This document shows positions 1 through 13,209 of a stretch of DNA of 64,000 bases, in pieces. This DNA is from Bin5 sp022827195. GTDB lineage: Bacteria > Chloroflexota > Anaerolineae > Caldilineales > Caldilineaceae. Both the position numbers and the translations under genes were made by a program. A model generated the notes under the pieces. It was not told where the DNA came from and did no database searches. It saw only the letters and a program-made list of their open reading frames with translations. Where the stretch lies: positions 4,526,001-4,590,000 of the forward strand of contig OZ242331.1 in NCBI GenBank assembly GCA_965208275.1, read 5' to 3'. Position 1 is the stretch's first letter; the number at the start of each line of letters is the position of its first letter.

Positions 1-938
1 TTCACTATGCCGACCGGGACGGGCCTGTGCGGGCGGTGGATCGCGTCTCTTTTTCGCTGGCGAGCGGCGGGTCTGCGTTGGGGCTGGTGGGGGAATCGGG
101 CAGCGGCAAGACTTCGCTGGCTCTCTCGATCATGCGCATGCTGCCGTCGAATGTGGCCCGTTATGAGGGCGAAATCTGGCTGGACGGACAGGAGTTGCTC
201 GGCATGACGGATGAAAGTTTCCGGCGGGAGATTCGCTGGCGGAAACTGGCTTTGGTGCCGCAAGGGGCGCAGAACGGTTTCAACCCGGTGCTGCGGGTGG
301 GGGAGCAGATCATAGAGCCGCTGGTTGTGGACGGGCAGGCAAGCAGACAGGAGGCGCGCGCCCGTGCGCTGGAGCTGCTGGCCTATGTGGGGCTGCCCGC
401 AGACATTTTCATGCGTTTCCCGCATGAGCTGAGCGGCGGGATGAAGCAGCGCGCGATGATTGCGGCTGCGTTGATTCAGGAGCCGCCGTTGGTGATCATG
501 GATGAGCCCACCTCGGCGCTGGACGCGAGCGTGCAGACGCAGATCACCAATCTGCTGAAACGGTTGAAGCGGGACATGGATCTAGCGATCATCTTTATCA
601 CGCACGACATCGCGCTGGCGAGCGACGTGTGCGACGACCTGGCGGTGGTCTACGCCGGGCAGGTCGTTGAGATCGGCAGCGCTGAGCAGGTTCTGTTGGA
701 GCCAAGCCATCCCTATACACAGCGGCTGTTGGGCAGCATTCCCCGGCTCCACACGGATAGGCTGCCGGAGTTCATTCCGGGTGCGCCGCCGGACCTGCGC
801 CAGCCGCCTGCGGGTTGCCGCTTTCATCCGCGTTGCCCGCTGGCTTTCGAAGAGTGTGCGCGGGAAGAGCCTCCGGCCTTTGCGCTGGCCGAAGGTCAGC
901 TTTCAAGATGCTGGCTACATGTCGAAGCGGAGCGGTAG
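1..938 (+). CDS. Oligopeptide/dipeptide ABC transporter ATP-binding protein (5' partial)
   Basis: This is the ATPase of a peptide-type (Opp/Dpp) ABC importer, which powers uptake through partner permeases outside the window. The frame is open to the left edge: codons before the GTG at 27 read HYADRDGPVRAVD, which matches the usual N-terminal strand of DppD/OppD, so the true start lies upstream. Visible motifs are Walker A GESGSGKT, signature LSGGMKQR, Walker B LVIMDEPTSALD, the switch His in FITHD, and the C-terminal oligopeptide-transporter domain with CRFHPRCP. Substrate cannot be read from the ATPase; these families also carry nickel or oligosaccharides. It converges on the 5S end of the rRNA operon. 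Confidence 0.93.
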   Translation, partial: HYADRDGPVRAVDRVSFSLASGGSALGLVGESGSGKTSLALSIMRMLPSNVARYEGEIWLDGQELLGMTDESFRREIRWRKLALVPQGAQNGFNPVLRVGEQIIEPLVVDGQASRQEARARALELLAYVGLPADIFMRFPHELSGGMKQRAMIAAALIQEPPLVIMDEPTSALDASVQTQITNLLKRLKRDMDLAIIFITHDIALASDVCDDLAVVYAGQVVEIGSAEQVLLEPSHPYTQRLLGSIPRLHTDRLPEFIPGAPPDLRQPPAGCRFHPRCPLAFEECAREEPPAFALAEGQLSRCWLHVEAER

Positions 939-981
939 ATTGGGGTGTGGCGGGCGGCATTTCGGGCGGGCGCTCCGCTAT

Positions 982-1011
982 GAAAAGAAAAAACTCCCTG
1001 TGCGGGAGTTT
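982..1011 (-). terminator. Intrinsic terminator of the rRNA operon
   Basis: On the minus strand an 8-bp perfect stem (AAACTCCC/GGGAGTTT, loop of 5) is followed by a T-rich run, TTTCTTTTC. It sits about 30 bp past the 3' end of 5S rRNA, where transcription of the operon should stop. It may also stop readthrough from the convergent ABC gene, but the T-run is on the minus-strand side. Confidence 0.8.
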
Positions 1012-1042
1012 GCGGTTCCTGTCATAAAAGAAAGGGGAATGG

Positions 1043-1161
1043 AGGTTGGCAGCGGTCTACTCTCACACGGAGTCGCCTCCGCACTACCATCGACGCTGGT
1101 GGACTTTACTGCCGGGTTCGGGATGGGACCGGGTGTTTCCCCACCGCTCTTGCCACCAACT
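1043..1161 (-). rRNA. rrf: 5S ribosomal RNA
   Basis: The minus strand shows the universal 5S core (GGAAACACCCGGTCCCATCC and the downstream AGTAGACCGCTGCCAAC). The terminal helix pairs GTTGGTGGCA at the 5' end with TGCCAAC at the 3' end, which sets the ends to within a few bases. It is the last gene of the 16S-tRNA-23S-5S operon, with a spacer of about 135 bp after 23S. Confidence 0.93.
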
Positions 1162-1296
1162 CCGTTCCCCTTGCTTGCGGGTATTGCGTTTTTGTGTGCA
1201 GGTCAGTTGGGCACAGCTTCAGTTGGGCACATTTGTTGTGCAACTGGCACGCTAAGAACCAAACAGGATAGAGAATCACTGCTGCGGGTGCAGGTG

Positions 1297-4242
<2,946 letters not shown>

Positions 4243-4425
4243 TGCTGTGCTCCAGAGCAACGACCTCTCAGCCGCCGCCCTCTCCCTACTCCTACAGCAG
4301 TTCTTCTCTATCCTATTCAGTTCTTAAGGTGCCAGTTCCAACATACTCCACGTGCACTCAGCCGCACAGCCAGGCTCCCTGCCCCCAACCGCACAACCTT
4401 GCACTACCGGGCCTGCCAGACCCAG

Positions 4426-4499
<74 letters not shown>

Positions 4500-4646
4500 T
4501 CCACTCCCTCAGAGGCACACTAACCCCTGAAAAGTGGCAAGAAGATGACAACCCCAGCCAACCCCGGAACGCATACGCTTCCCCAACAGCACACTCCCTG
4601 CTCTCGACAGAACCTGCACCGTCTCCACGTTCGCGCCCCAGACCTT

Positions 4647-6172
<1,526 letters not shown>

Positions 6173-6369
6173 TTGTCAACGACAGCCACCATCCACCCCT
6201 CAAGATGAACAGCACCGCCGCTTTCCTTACGCAAAGCTACTTCCAAACTCTCATTGACTCGCCCCCAAACCAGATTACACCATCACCGCCTCGCAGCAGC
6301 AACGACGCAACCCGGCCCAAGAGCATCCTTCTAGGCTCGCTGGACTCGCTCTTCTTACCACTCTTCAAC

Positions 6370-6381
6370 TGTTAATGTGCC
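6370..6381 (-). promoter_or_regulatory. Possible boxA antitermination site in the rRNA leader
   Basis: GGCACATTAACA on the minus strand matches 9 of 12 positions of the canonical rRNA boxA TGCTCTTTAACA. It lies in the leader between the promoter and 16S, the expected place for Nus-factor loading. The match is by eye and no boxB was identified. Confidence 0.35.
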
Positions 6382-6483
6382 GCACAACCCTACTACTCTA
6401 CTATACCCCCTCACAACCCGCCAAATCGGAGATCGAACGATCTGTTACGAAACGTCTCTCCCCCAAGTCGTGAAGGTTTCCCG

Positions 6484-6512
6484 ACTGTATCACACACACC
6501 GGCGCCTGTCAA
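6484..6512 (-). promoter_or_regulatory. rRNA operon promoter
   Basis: The minus strand shows -35 TTGACA (6507-6512), a 17-bp spacer and -10 TACAGT (6484-6489). This places the start about 300 bp before 16S, giving a long leader. It lies in the gap after the biotin-carrier gene, which is transcribed in the same direction, so readthrough from the carboxylase operon is also possible. Confidence 0.75.
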
Positions 6513-6583
6513 AATGAATTTCGGACCGATCTGAGCTTGTTTCTGCGCATCCGGCAAAGTCCTCGATTCGCCGGCGCCGGGCG

Positions 6584-7078
6584 CTACCCGATGACGATGA
6601 GGACAGCGTCCTGCTCGACGCTCTGGCCGGCGCTCACCTCCACTTTGCGCACGACGCCGGAGCGTACTGCGCGCACTTCGTTCTCCATCTTCATCGCTTC
6701 CAGGATCATAAGCGGCTGGTCTTCGATGATCTCATCTCCGTCCTGCACCATTACCTTGACGATAAGGCCCGGGATCGGCGCGCGGATGGTCAGGTCTCCC
6801 TGGGGCAGGGCCGGTCCCTCCCGCCCCCCGTGCAGCCGCCGCGTCCGCTCATCCTCGACCTGGACGCGGAGCTGCTCGCCCCGCAGCGTGACATCGAAAC
6901 TCTGCTGTGTCTCCTCAATGATCATCTCGAAACTCGCGCCGTCCAGCAGCAGGCTGTAGAGCTGGGAGACGCCGCTCTGGCGCAGGTCCACCGCGATCGG
7001 CTCGCCGTCAACCAGGACGCCATCCTCGGTGATTTCAATTTCAAACGTGTGGTCGCCGACGTCGGCAAAGTATTTCAC
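6584..7078 (-). CDS. Biotin carboxyl carrier protein of acyl-CoA carboxylase
   Basis: This is the biotinylated carrier subunit that shuttles carboxybiotin between biotin carboxylase and carboxyltransferase. The C-terminal biotinyl domain has the canonical EAMKMENEV with the acceptor lysine about 35 residues from the end. The N-terminal part (KYFADVGDHTFEIEI) resembles the carrier/linker portion of propionyl-CoA carboxylase alpha subunits. I place the start at GTG 7078: GGGAGG lies 6 bases upstream and GTGA overlaps the accC stop, giving 164 aa. Longer readings overlap accC more. Its splitting from accC as a separate gene is typical of bacterial ACCase, while its sequence looks PCC/MCC-like. 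Confidence 0.9.
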   Translation of the reverse strand: MKYFADVGDHTFEIEITEDGVLVDGEPIAVDLRQSGVSQLYSLLLDGASFEMIIEETQQSFDVTLRGEQLRVQVEDERTRRLHGGREGPALPQGDLTIRAPIPGLIVKVMVQDGDEIIEDQPLMILEAMKMENEVRAVRSGVVRKVEVSAGQSVEQDAVLIVIG

Positions 7079-8586
7079 CAGCGGCCTCCCATCCCGCTTT
7101 CGCGACCGGCCTGTTTCCACAAGCTTGCGGCGCTGCTCTCTTCCCGTCCGCCGATGTTGACGGCGCGGCGGCCCGCATCATGGGCCACGAGCGCAGCGGC
7201 CACCGCGGCGATACGCGCCTGTTCCGGGTCGGGCTTGTTCCTGGCCACCAGCCGCCGCCGGTCCAGGAATCCGGTATCGAACGTACCCCAGATGAACTCG
7301 GTGCTGTCCATGATCTCCTGGTGGAAGGGAATCGACGTTTTGATGCCGCTGATGCGGTATTCGTTCAGCGCCCGGCGCATGCGCAGAATGGCCTCGGCCC
7401 TGTTCTCGCCCCACACGATCAGTTTCGCGACCATCGGATCGTAGAATAGGCTCACTTCGTAGCCCCGATAGAGCGAGCTTTCGACGCGCACACCCGGCCC
7501 GGTCGGTTCCTTCAGATAGGTTACGACGCCGCTGTTGGGCATGAAATTGTTGAAGGGGTCCTCGGCGGTGAGGCGGCATTCGATCGACCAGCCCTTAGGG
7601 CGGATATCCTCCGGGCGGTAGCGCATCCGGCGGCCGGCGGCGATGGTCAGCTGTTCCTTGACAATATCGACGCCGGTTACAAATTCGGTGACCGGGTGCT
7701 CGACCTGCAGCCGAGTATTCATCTCCAGGAAGAAGAACTTCTCTTCGTTGGCGTCGAACAGGAATTCGATCGTACCTGCATTCACATAGTCGACCGATTC
7801 GGCTGCGGCCACGGCAACCCGTCCAAGCTCCTGGCGCAGATTTTCGTCGACGGCCACGCTGGGCGCCTCTTCGATCAGCTTCTGATGCCGCCGCTGGATC
7901 GAACACTCCCGCTCGCCCAGGTGGATCGTATTTCCGTAGCTGTCGGCCAGGATCTGCACCTCGATATGGCGGGCGCTGGAGATAAATTTTTCCAGGTAGA
8001 CCTCGCCGTTGCCGAAGGCGGCGATCGCCTCGCGCCGCGCAGCCTGCAGGGCGCTGGTGAACTGGTTGGGATCGTGAACGACGCGCATCCCTTTGCCGCC
8101 GCCGCCCGCAGTCGCCTTGATCATCAGCGGGAATCCGATTTGCACGGCGGTCGTCTTGAGCTCCTCGTCGCGCAGGCCTTTGCTCGAACCGGGCACGAGC
8201 GGGACATTGTTCCTGGCAACGGTCTCGCGCGCCGTCTGTTTGTCGCCCATCTTGGCGATGGCGTCCGGCGACGGCCCGATAAAGGTGATGCCGGCGTCGG
8301 CGCAGGCCGCGGCAAACTCGGCATTTTCGGCCAAAAAGCCGTACCCGGGATGGACGGCATCGACACCGGCTTTGCGCGCTACGTCGATGATCTTGTCGAT
8401 ACGGAGGTAGCTATCGCGGCTGGGGGCGGGGCCGATATGGTAGGCTTCGTCGGCGTAGCGTACGTGGAGGGCGGTCCGGTCCACATCCGAAAAGACTGTG
8501 GCAGTGGCGATGCCCCGCTCTTCGCACGCGCGCAACACGCGCACAGCGATTTCACCTCGATTGGCAACCAGAACTTTCTTAAACAT
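7075..8586 (-). CDS. accC: Biotin carboxylase subunit of acetyl/propionyl-CoA carboxylase
   Basis: This 503-aa protein carries out ATP- and bicarbonate-dependent carboxylation of the carrier-bound biotin. It begins with the typical MFKKVLVANRGEIA, has the ATP-grasp glycine loop GGGGKGM near residue 165, the EMNTRLQVEHPVTE metal/bicarbonate block near residue 290, and a C-terminal biotin-carboxylase domain. Length is slightly above the usual 445-455 aa because of a C-terminal tail that leads into the carrier gene. It overlaps the downstream BCCP by 4 nt and follows the unknown protein by 39 bp, so it is translated from the same minus-strand operon. Confidence 0.95.
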   Translation of the reverse strand: MFKKVLVANRGEIAVRVLRACEERGIATATVFSDVDRTALHVRYADEAYHIGPAPSRDSYLRIDKIIDVARKAGVDAVHPGYGFLAENAEFAAACADAGITFIGPSPDAIAKMGDKQTARETVARNNVPLVPGSSKGLRDEELKTTAVQIGFPLMIKATAGGGGKGMRVVHDPNQFTSALQAARREAIAAFGNGEVYLEKFISSARHIEVQILADSYGNTIHLGERECSIQRRHQKLIEEAPSVAVDENLRQELGRVAVAAAESVDYVNAGTIEFLFDANEEKFFFLEMNTRLQVEHPVTEFVTGVDIVKEQLTIAAGRRMRYRPEDIRPKGWSIECRLTAEDPFNNFMPNSGVVTYLKEPTGPGVRVESSLYRGYEVSLFYDPMVAKLIVWGENRAEAILRMRRALNEYRISGIKTSIPFHQEIMDSTEFIWGTFDTGFLDRRRLVARNKPDPEQARIAAVAAALVAHDAGRRAVNIGGREESSAASLWKQAGRESGMGGRW

Positions 8587-8625
8587 GCGCAGATCCTCAG
8601 ATTTTTGCCTTCACTTCCGGCGACG

Positions 8626-9312
8626 CTAAATCCCCTGACGGTGGATGCGCGCCTCTATCAGTAGCCGGTCGCAGGTGTACGGCGTGGGGGGAATCTCGCT
8701 GCTCGTGTGCCAGGCGCCGAAGGCATCGTCACCCGGCGTCAGAAGCAGGCGCCGAAAACTCCACATGGAAAGATCGACCGTGCGCCCGACCGGCGAGGTG
8801 AAGCTTTCCTCAACAATCGCCTGAAGCGGCGCAAAGCCGGCCATGAAACGGGTCTCCCATGTTCCTTGCGGCAGCGTACCGTCGTTGCCGGGCGCGCACG
8901 CCACGCGCAGCGCGACGATCCCGCAGTCAATCACGAGAACCGCCATCTGTTCGGGGCCGTAGGCGATATCCGCCTCGATGATCTGGCCGGCGAAGGCGTA
9001 AAGCGCGGGGCCGATCTGTGTGAGACGGGGTTGCAGCGGCTCCTTCTGTACGGCGTACCAGGGTTCAGGCCCCGGTTCGGGCAGCAGCACGCCGCCATCG
9101 AGCACCGCTGTGAGGGGCAGACCCTGTTGCAGGCGGGGAAAGCCCATCAACTCGAACTGTTCGGCGGACAGCTCGAATTCGATTTGGGGCAGGCCGGGTG
9201 CCGTCCCCATCCGCGGCAGCGGCCCGCTTTGCGCGTCATCCTGCGCAGGGGGCGGGGCAGGCCCGCGTCCGGTGCCTCCTACGCCTGTTGGTCCCAGCGG
9301 CGTCCGGTTCAC
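8626..9312 (-). CDS. Unknown protein embedded in the acyl-CoA carboxylase operon
   Basis: I do not recognise a family for this 228-aa protein. The GTG start overlaps the carboxyltransferase stop (GTGA) and no SD sequence is visible, which suggests translational coupling. The first ~45 residues are Pro/Gly-rich and look disordered. The remainder is a mixed alpha/beta sequence with no signal peptide, no membrane segment and no clear catalytic motif (IEFELSAEQFELMGFPRL, then WYAVQKEP, then VLVIDCGIVALRVAC). Codon use is GC-rich like its neighbours. Position between carboxyltransferase and biotin carboxylase genes suggests an accessory or regulatory subunit, but that is inference from context only. 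Confidence 0.75.
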   Translation of the reverse strand: MNRTPLGPTGVGGTGRGPAPPPAQDDAQSGPLPRMGTAPGLPQIEFELSAEQFELMGFPRLQQGLPLTAVLDGGVLLPEPGPEPWYAVQKEPLQPRLTQIGPALYAFAGQIIEADIAYGPEQMAVLVIDCGIVALRVACAPGNDGTLPQGTWETRFMAGFAPLQAIVEESFTSPVGRTVDLSMWSFRRLLLTPGDDAFGAWHTSSEIPPTPYTCDRLLIEARIHRQGI

Positions 9313-10868
9313 AGGGGGATGTTTCCATGCTTTTTGGGCGGAAGGCGGTCGCGTTTGTTCTGCAGCATCTCCAATGCGTTGATCAGGCGTGGCCGCGATT
9401 CATGCGGCTCGATTACATCGTCGACGAAACCGTTGGCGGCGGCGATGTACGGGTTGGCAAAACGGGCCCGGTAGTCGGCAACCAGGTCGTTCCTTTTGGT
9501 TTCGGGATCCTTGGCTGCTGCAATCTCGCGCCGGAAGATGACGTTGACCGCGCCCTCCGGCCCCATGACCGCGATCTCCGCTGAAGGCCAGGCCAGCACG
9601 AGATCGGCGCCAATGTGACGGGGGTTCATCACGCAGTAGGCACCGCCGTAGGCTTTGCGCACGATCACGGTCAGTTTGGGCACCGTCGCTTCGGAGAAGG
9701 CATAGAGCAGCTTTGCGCCGTGGCGAATAATACCGCCGTGCTCCTGGTTGAGGCCGGGCATAAACCCGGGCACATCCTCCAGCACGACCAGCGGAATGTT
9801 GAAGCAGTCGCAGCAGCGGACAAAGCGGGCCGCCTTCTGGCTGGCGTCAACATCCAGCACGCCGGCCAGAACCGCGGGCTGCTGCGCCACGATACCGATG
9901 GAGCGTCCGCCCAAGCGGGCAAAACCGACGATCACATTGCGCGCCCACTGCGCGTGCACCTCCAGAAACTGCCCTTCGTCGACGATGCGGCGAATGATTT
10001 CTTTCATATCATAAGGGCGGTTGGGGTTATCCGGCACGATCGAATCCAGTTCCTCATCCTGGCGCAGGAGATCGTCGGTGGAGGGAACGAAAGGCGGATC
10101 CTCCATATTGTTATTGGGCAGATAACTCATCAACTGCTGCACAAGGAAGAGGGCGTCCTCTTCGTTTTCGGCCGTAAAGTGGGCCACGCCGGACCTGCTG
10201 CCGTGGATCGACGCGCCGCCCAACTCCTCAAAAGTGACCTCTTCGTGGGTGACTGTCTTCACCACGTCCGGCCCGGTGACGAACATGTGGCTCGTGTCTT
10301 TGACCATAATGACAAAGTCGGTGATGGCCGGCGAATAGACCGCGCCGCCCGCGCACGGCCCCATGATTACGCTGACCTGCGGCACGACGCCCGAGGCCAT
10401 GACGTTGCGGAAGAAGATTTCGGCGTAGCCGGCCAGGCTGAGCACGCCCTCCTGGATACGGGCGCCGCCGGAGTCGTTGAGACCGATAACCGGGGCGCCG
10501 TTCCTCATCGCCATGTCGAGGATCTTGCAGATTTTGTCGGCGTGATGGCGGCTGACGCTGCCGCCAAAGACGGTGAAGTCCTGCGAGAACACGTAGATGA
10601 GGCGGTCGTCGATCGTGCCGAAGCCGGTTATGACGCCATCGCCGGGAATGCGCTGCTTGTCGAGGTCGAAGTCGTGGCTGTTGTGCATGACCAGCGCGTC
10701 GACTTCGCGAAAACTGCCCTTGTCCAGCATCAGGTCGAGCCGCTCGCGCGCGGTCGCTTTGCCCTTGGCGTGCTGGGCTTCGATACGTTTGAGGCCCCCG
10801 CCCAGTTTGGCCTCGTCCTTGCGCTCGCGCAGGTCGGTGATACGGGGATCGATTGTCGAATCAGTCAA
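9309..10868 (-). CDS. pccB: Acyl-CoA carboxylase carboxyltransferase subunit (PccB-like)
   Basis: This transfers CO2 from carboxybiotin to propionyl- or acetyl-CoA. Both crotonase-like halves are present: GGARIQEGVLSLAGYAEIF and GPCAGGAVYSPA in the N half, and VPGFMPG and KAYGGAYCVM in the C half. I place the start at TTG 10868 (TDSTIDPRITDLRERK) because GAGGAG lies 6 bases upstream and this gives 519 aa, the family norm; the frame stays open 72 codons further but that part looks non-coding. It is the first gene of the carboxylase operon. Substrate (acetyl vs propionyl) cannot be fixed by eye. Confidence 0.94.
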   Translation of the reverse strand: MTDSTIDPRITDLRERKDEAKLGGGLKRIEAQHAKGKATARERLDLMLDKGSFREVDALVMHNSHDFDLDKQRIPGDGVITGFGTIDDRLIYVFSQDFTVFGGSVSRHHADKICKILDMAMRNGAPVIGLNDSGGARIQEGVLSLAGYAEIFFRNVMASGVVPQVSVIMGPCAGGAVYSPAITDFVIMVKDTSHMFVTGPDVVKTVTHEEVTFEELGGASIHGSRSGVAHFTAENEEDALFLVQQLMSYLPNNNMEDPPFVPSTDDLLRQDEELDSIVPDNPNRPYDMKEIIRRIVDEGQFLEVHAQWARNVIVGFARLGGRSIGIVAQQPAVLAGVLDVDASQKAARFVRCCDCFNIPLVVLEDVPGFMPGLNQEHGGIIRHGAKLLYAFSEATVPKLTVIVRKAYGGAYCVMNPRHIGADLVLAWPSAEIAVMGPEGAVNVIFRREIAAAKDPETKRNDLVADYRARFANPYIAAANGFVDDVIEPHESRPRLINALEMLQNKRDRLPPKKHGNIPL

Positions 10869-10942
10869 GACAGACTCCTCTATGCGGTGGCTCGTTGCCG
10901 GCGGCCGGTACCCGAATTCTCCGCTGCCGCGAGCGAATGCAG

Positions 10943-11743
10943 TCAGCCGAGAGTAATGGTGCCGGTCAGCAGCAGCAGGCCGATCAGGACCGGCTGATGG
11001 ACTACATAGATGACCAGCGAGTGGCGGCCAAGTCGCTGCAACAGGGGAAACGGGAACACCCTTTCCAGGTTCGGCAGCGGCCACCGACGCACCCCCCCTT
11101 GATAGAGGACGGCGCCCAGGTAAAGGCCGATCAGAAAGACGGCAAACCAGTGCACAAACGGGAAATAGTCGGCGTAATAGTAGCCGGGCGGCTCGATGCC
11201 GAGCGGGACCAGCCAGAAGACACCGTCAGGCGCCTGTACGTCCAGGTATTTCAGCAGATAGCTGAGCGCGTACATTACGCCCGCCGCCGCCAGGATCAGC
11301 CAGCTGTAACTGCGTCCGCCGCCTTCGCCATCCGCATGATCCTTGACGGCGGCAAGCTTCAGAAAGGGGATCGAACAGATAATCGATGTCCCGATCAGAT
11401 GTAGCACGCCAAAGTCGATACGGGCAAAGCCGCCCAAGCGCATGACCACGGTGAAGATCATGCCGATGCCCAGAACGTGCAGGCCGCGGCGCACAATCTT
11501 CCAGTCTAGGCCGTCAACTGAGCCGCTCGCAGCCAGCGTCCGGCTGTAACTGAGCACGACCGAGACGCCGGACAGGGCGATGAACGAGATGGCTGTAAAG
11601 CGCTGGAAGTAGAACCAGAAACCCTGATGCAGCACGATCGGCATGCCGCCATAAGCGCGCAGGTCGTACACCAGGTGAAAGATGATCATGGTTATGATGG
11701 CGACGCCGCGCCAACTGTCGACCTCCCAGATGCGCGCACGCAT
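10943..11743 (-). CDS. DUF1624-type membrane acyltransferase (HGSNAT catalytic domain-like)
   Basis: This is an integral membrane protein of the heparan-alpha-glucosaminide N-acetyltransferase-like (DUF1624) family. The hallmark N-terminus WEVDSWRGVAIITMIIFH with following YDL is present, and about six to seven hydrophobic segments follow, including an ALSGVSVVLSYSR helix and a C-terminal HSLVIYVVHQPVLIG helix. ATG 11743 is the best start because the domain begins there; the frame extends 60 codons upstream without family-like sequence. Acceptor is unknown. It is 74 bp upstream of the carboxyltransferase gene and may be cotranscribed with the carboxylase operon. Confidence 0.8.
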   Translation of the reverse strand: MRARIWEVDSWRGVAIITMIIFHLVYDLRAYGGMPIVLHQGFWFYFQRFTAISFIALSGVSVVLSYSRTLAASGSVDGLDWKIVRRGLHVLGIGMIFTVVMRLGGFARIDFGVLHLIGTSIICSIPFLKLAAVKDHADGEGGGRSYSWLILAAAGVMYALSYLLKYLDVQAPDGVFWLVPLGIEPPGYYYADYFPFVHWFAVFLIGLYLGAVLYQGGVRRWPLPNLERVFPFPLLQRLGRHSLVIYVVHQPVLIGLLLLTGTITLG

Positions 11744-12185
11744 GGGCGTAGTCCCGGACGCGTGCGCAGCTTCGCTGGTCGAAGATCTTTTCTGCCCGAT
11801 CAAGTGCAGTTGGCTTAAGACGGAGCGAATTTGAAACAATTCTTCCTTCCTGCGAAAATCAGAAAGCTTAGAGTTCGGATCGGTTATCCCGCCACACGGA
11901 AAACCGGATTGCACAGGATACAAATGACACTACGCTCAGAACGCGGAGCGGTAGCGCATTGGGACATTATAACGCATAACGCGGTACCGGCACTCCCTGA
12001 CCCGAAGATAACGCGCGTAAACTATAGCGGTTTCGAAAGGGTTGTCCGCCCACCGGCCCCGCCTCAGCAGATGACGGCAACGGCAGGGAAGGAGGCGCAG
12101 AGGGGACAACCGGGAAGGGTTCGTGGTCAGGCTACCGGTTTAATGGTATGACAGTCACAAGACCCGGTAGGAGACCACTGGCAAA
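11744..12185. other. Divergent intergenic region between the DUF1624 gene and birA
   Basis: About 440 bp with no convincing gene. A minus-strand TATAAT lies at 11966-11971 with only a weak -35 partner, so it could start the DUF1624-carboxylase transcript with a long leader. No clear promoter was found for birA, and no BirA-type operator palindrome was recognised. Confidence 0.4.
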
Positions 12186-13097
12186 TTGAGTCGAGCGGAT
12201 AGGACCCATCGCGGCGCCGAACCACGGGAAACCGAAGACGGTTCCCGCAGCGCGCAATCCCCGCCTCCCGAGTGGATAGTCAATGCGCGAACGGCTCTGT
12301 CCGGCCGGCGCGTTGGCCGCTTCATAGAGTTTTACAGCTCGGCGGCGAGCACGATGCCGCTCGCACGCCGCCTCATTGAAACACGCGGCGACGAGGCCGC
12401 GGGCGGGGTGATCATCGCCGACGAACAGACCGCGGGGCGCGGCCGGTTGCAGCGCAGTTGGGTCGCGCTGCCCGGACGCGGGCTGCTGGGCAGCTACATT
12501 TTGTGCGGCGATCTGCTGCCGGAGCCGCCGTCACAGGCCGTGATGCTGGCGGGGCTTGCCGTGCTCGACGCGGTCCGCCACTGCTGCCCGCAGGGGGATG
12601 GGCGCTTCCGTCTGAAATGGCCGAACGATGTCATCGCCATTGAACGCGGCGGCCCGGTGAAGCTTGCAGGCATCCTGGTCGAAACGGTCTTCAATCAGGA
12701 TGCGCTGCGCGGCCTCATTCTTGGGATCGGCATCAATGTGAACCAGCGGGCGGATGAGCTGCCGGCCACGCGCCGCGGCGGCCTTCCTCCCTCCAGCCTG
12801 TCGATGGCGTGCGGACAGACGGCGATCGACAGGGGCGAGCTGCTGGCGGCCCTGTGCCGGGCGTTGGATCAGCTGAGCGCGCCGGCCTCGCGCCTTCCCG
12901 CGGAGACCGTCCATGCCCGCTGGGAACGCGCGCTGTTTGGCCTGGGCGCGGTCGTCACTGCGCCGGGCGCGACCGGGCCGGTACGCGGTCGCGCGGCCGG
13001 CACCACGCCCGACGGCGCGCTTCTGGTGCACACCGACGGCGGCGACCCACTCGAAATCCACTCCGGAGACGTTGTGTTCGAATGGAATACCGCGTAA
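12186..13097 (+). CDS. birA: Biotin-[acetyl-CoA carboxylase] ligase
   Basis: This activates biotin with ATP and attaches it to the lysine of the biotin carrier protein. Motifs of the BPL catalytic domain are visible: STMPLARRL, the biotinyl-AMP loop EQTAGRGRLQRSW, LKWPNDV, KLAGILVE and GIGINVNQ, followed by a small C-terminal SH3-like domain. There is no N-terminal winged helix, so it is a group I ligase without a repressor domain. The TTG start at 12186 is uncertain: the SD-like GGAGA is 14 bases away and the first 35 residues look unstructured. Its target is probably the carrier encoded at 6584-7078 on the opposite strand. Confidence 0.92.
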   Translation: MSRADRTHRGAEPRETEDGSRSAQSPPPEWIVNARTALSGRRVGRFIEFYSSAASTMPLARRLIETRGDEAAGGVIIADEQTAGRGRLQRSWVALPGRGLLGSYILCGDLLPEPPSQAVMLAGLAVLDAVRHCCPQGDGRFRLKWPNDVIAIERGGPVKLAGILVETVFNQDALRGLILGIGINVNQRADELPATRRGGLPPSSLSMACGQTAIDRGELLAALCRALDQLSAPASRLPAETVHARWERALFGLGAVVTAPGATGPVRGRAAGTTPDGALLVHTDGGDPLEIHSGDVVFEWNTA

Positions 13098-13126
13098 ATC
13101 CGCCGCCCGGCCAGGCAGACGAAGCA

Positions 13127-13155
13127 TTGGTTATCTCCGGCGCAGCAGGTATGAT
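13127..13155 (+). promoter_or_regulatory. Putative promoter for the membrane glycosyltransferase
   Basis: TTGGTT (13127-13132), a 17-bp spacer and TATGAT (13150-13155) lie 55 bp before the ATG at 13210. The -10 is a 5/6 match and the -35 is 3/6. Confidence 0.45.
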
Positions 13156-13209
13156 TGAAGTGCAGACGCTTCTACCGACTCACGATCCCTGCATGGTCCG
13201 CTTACACTT

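Noticed and set aside
9615..10997. A 460-aa plus-strand frame opposite the carboxyltransferase gene
   Set aside because: Antisense shadow of pccB; His/Asp/Val-rich composition typical of such shadows, no motif.
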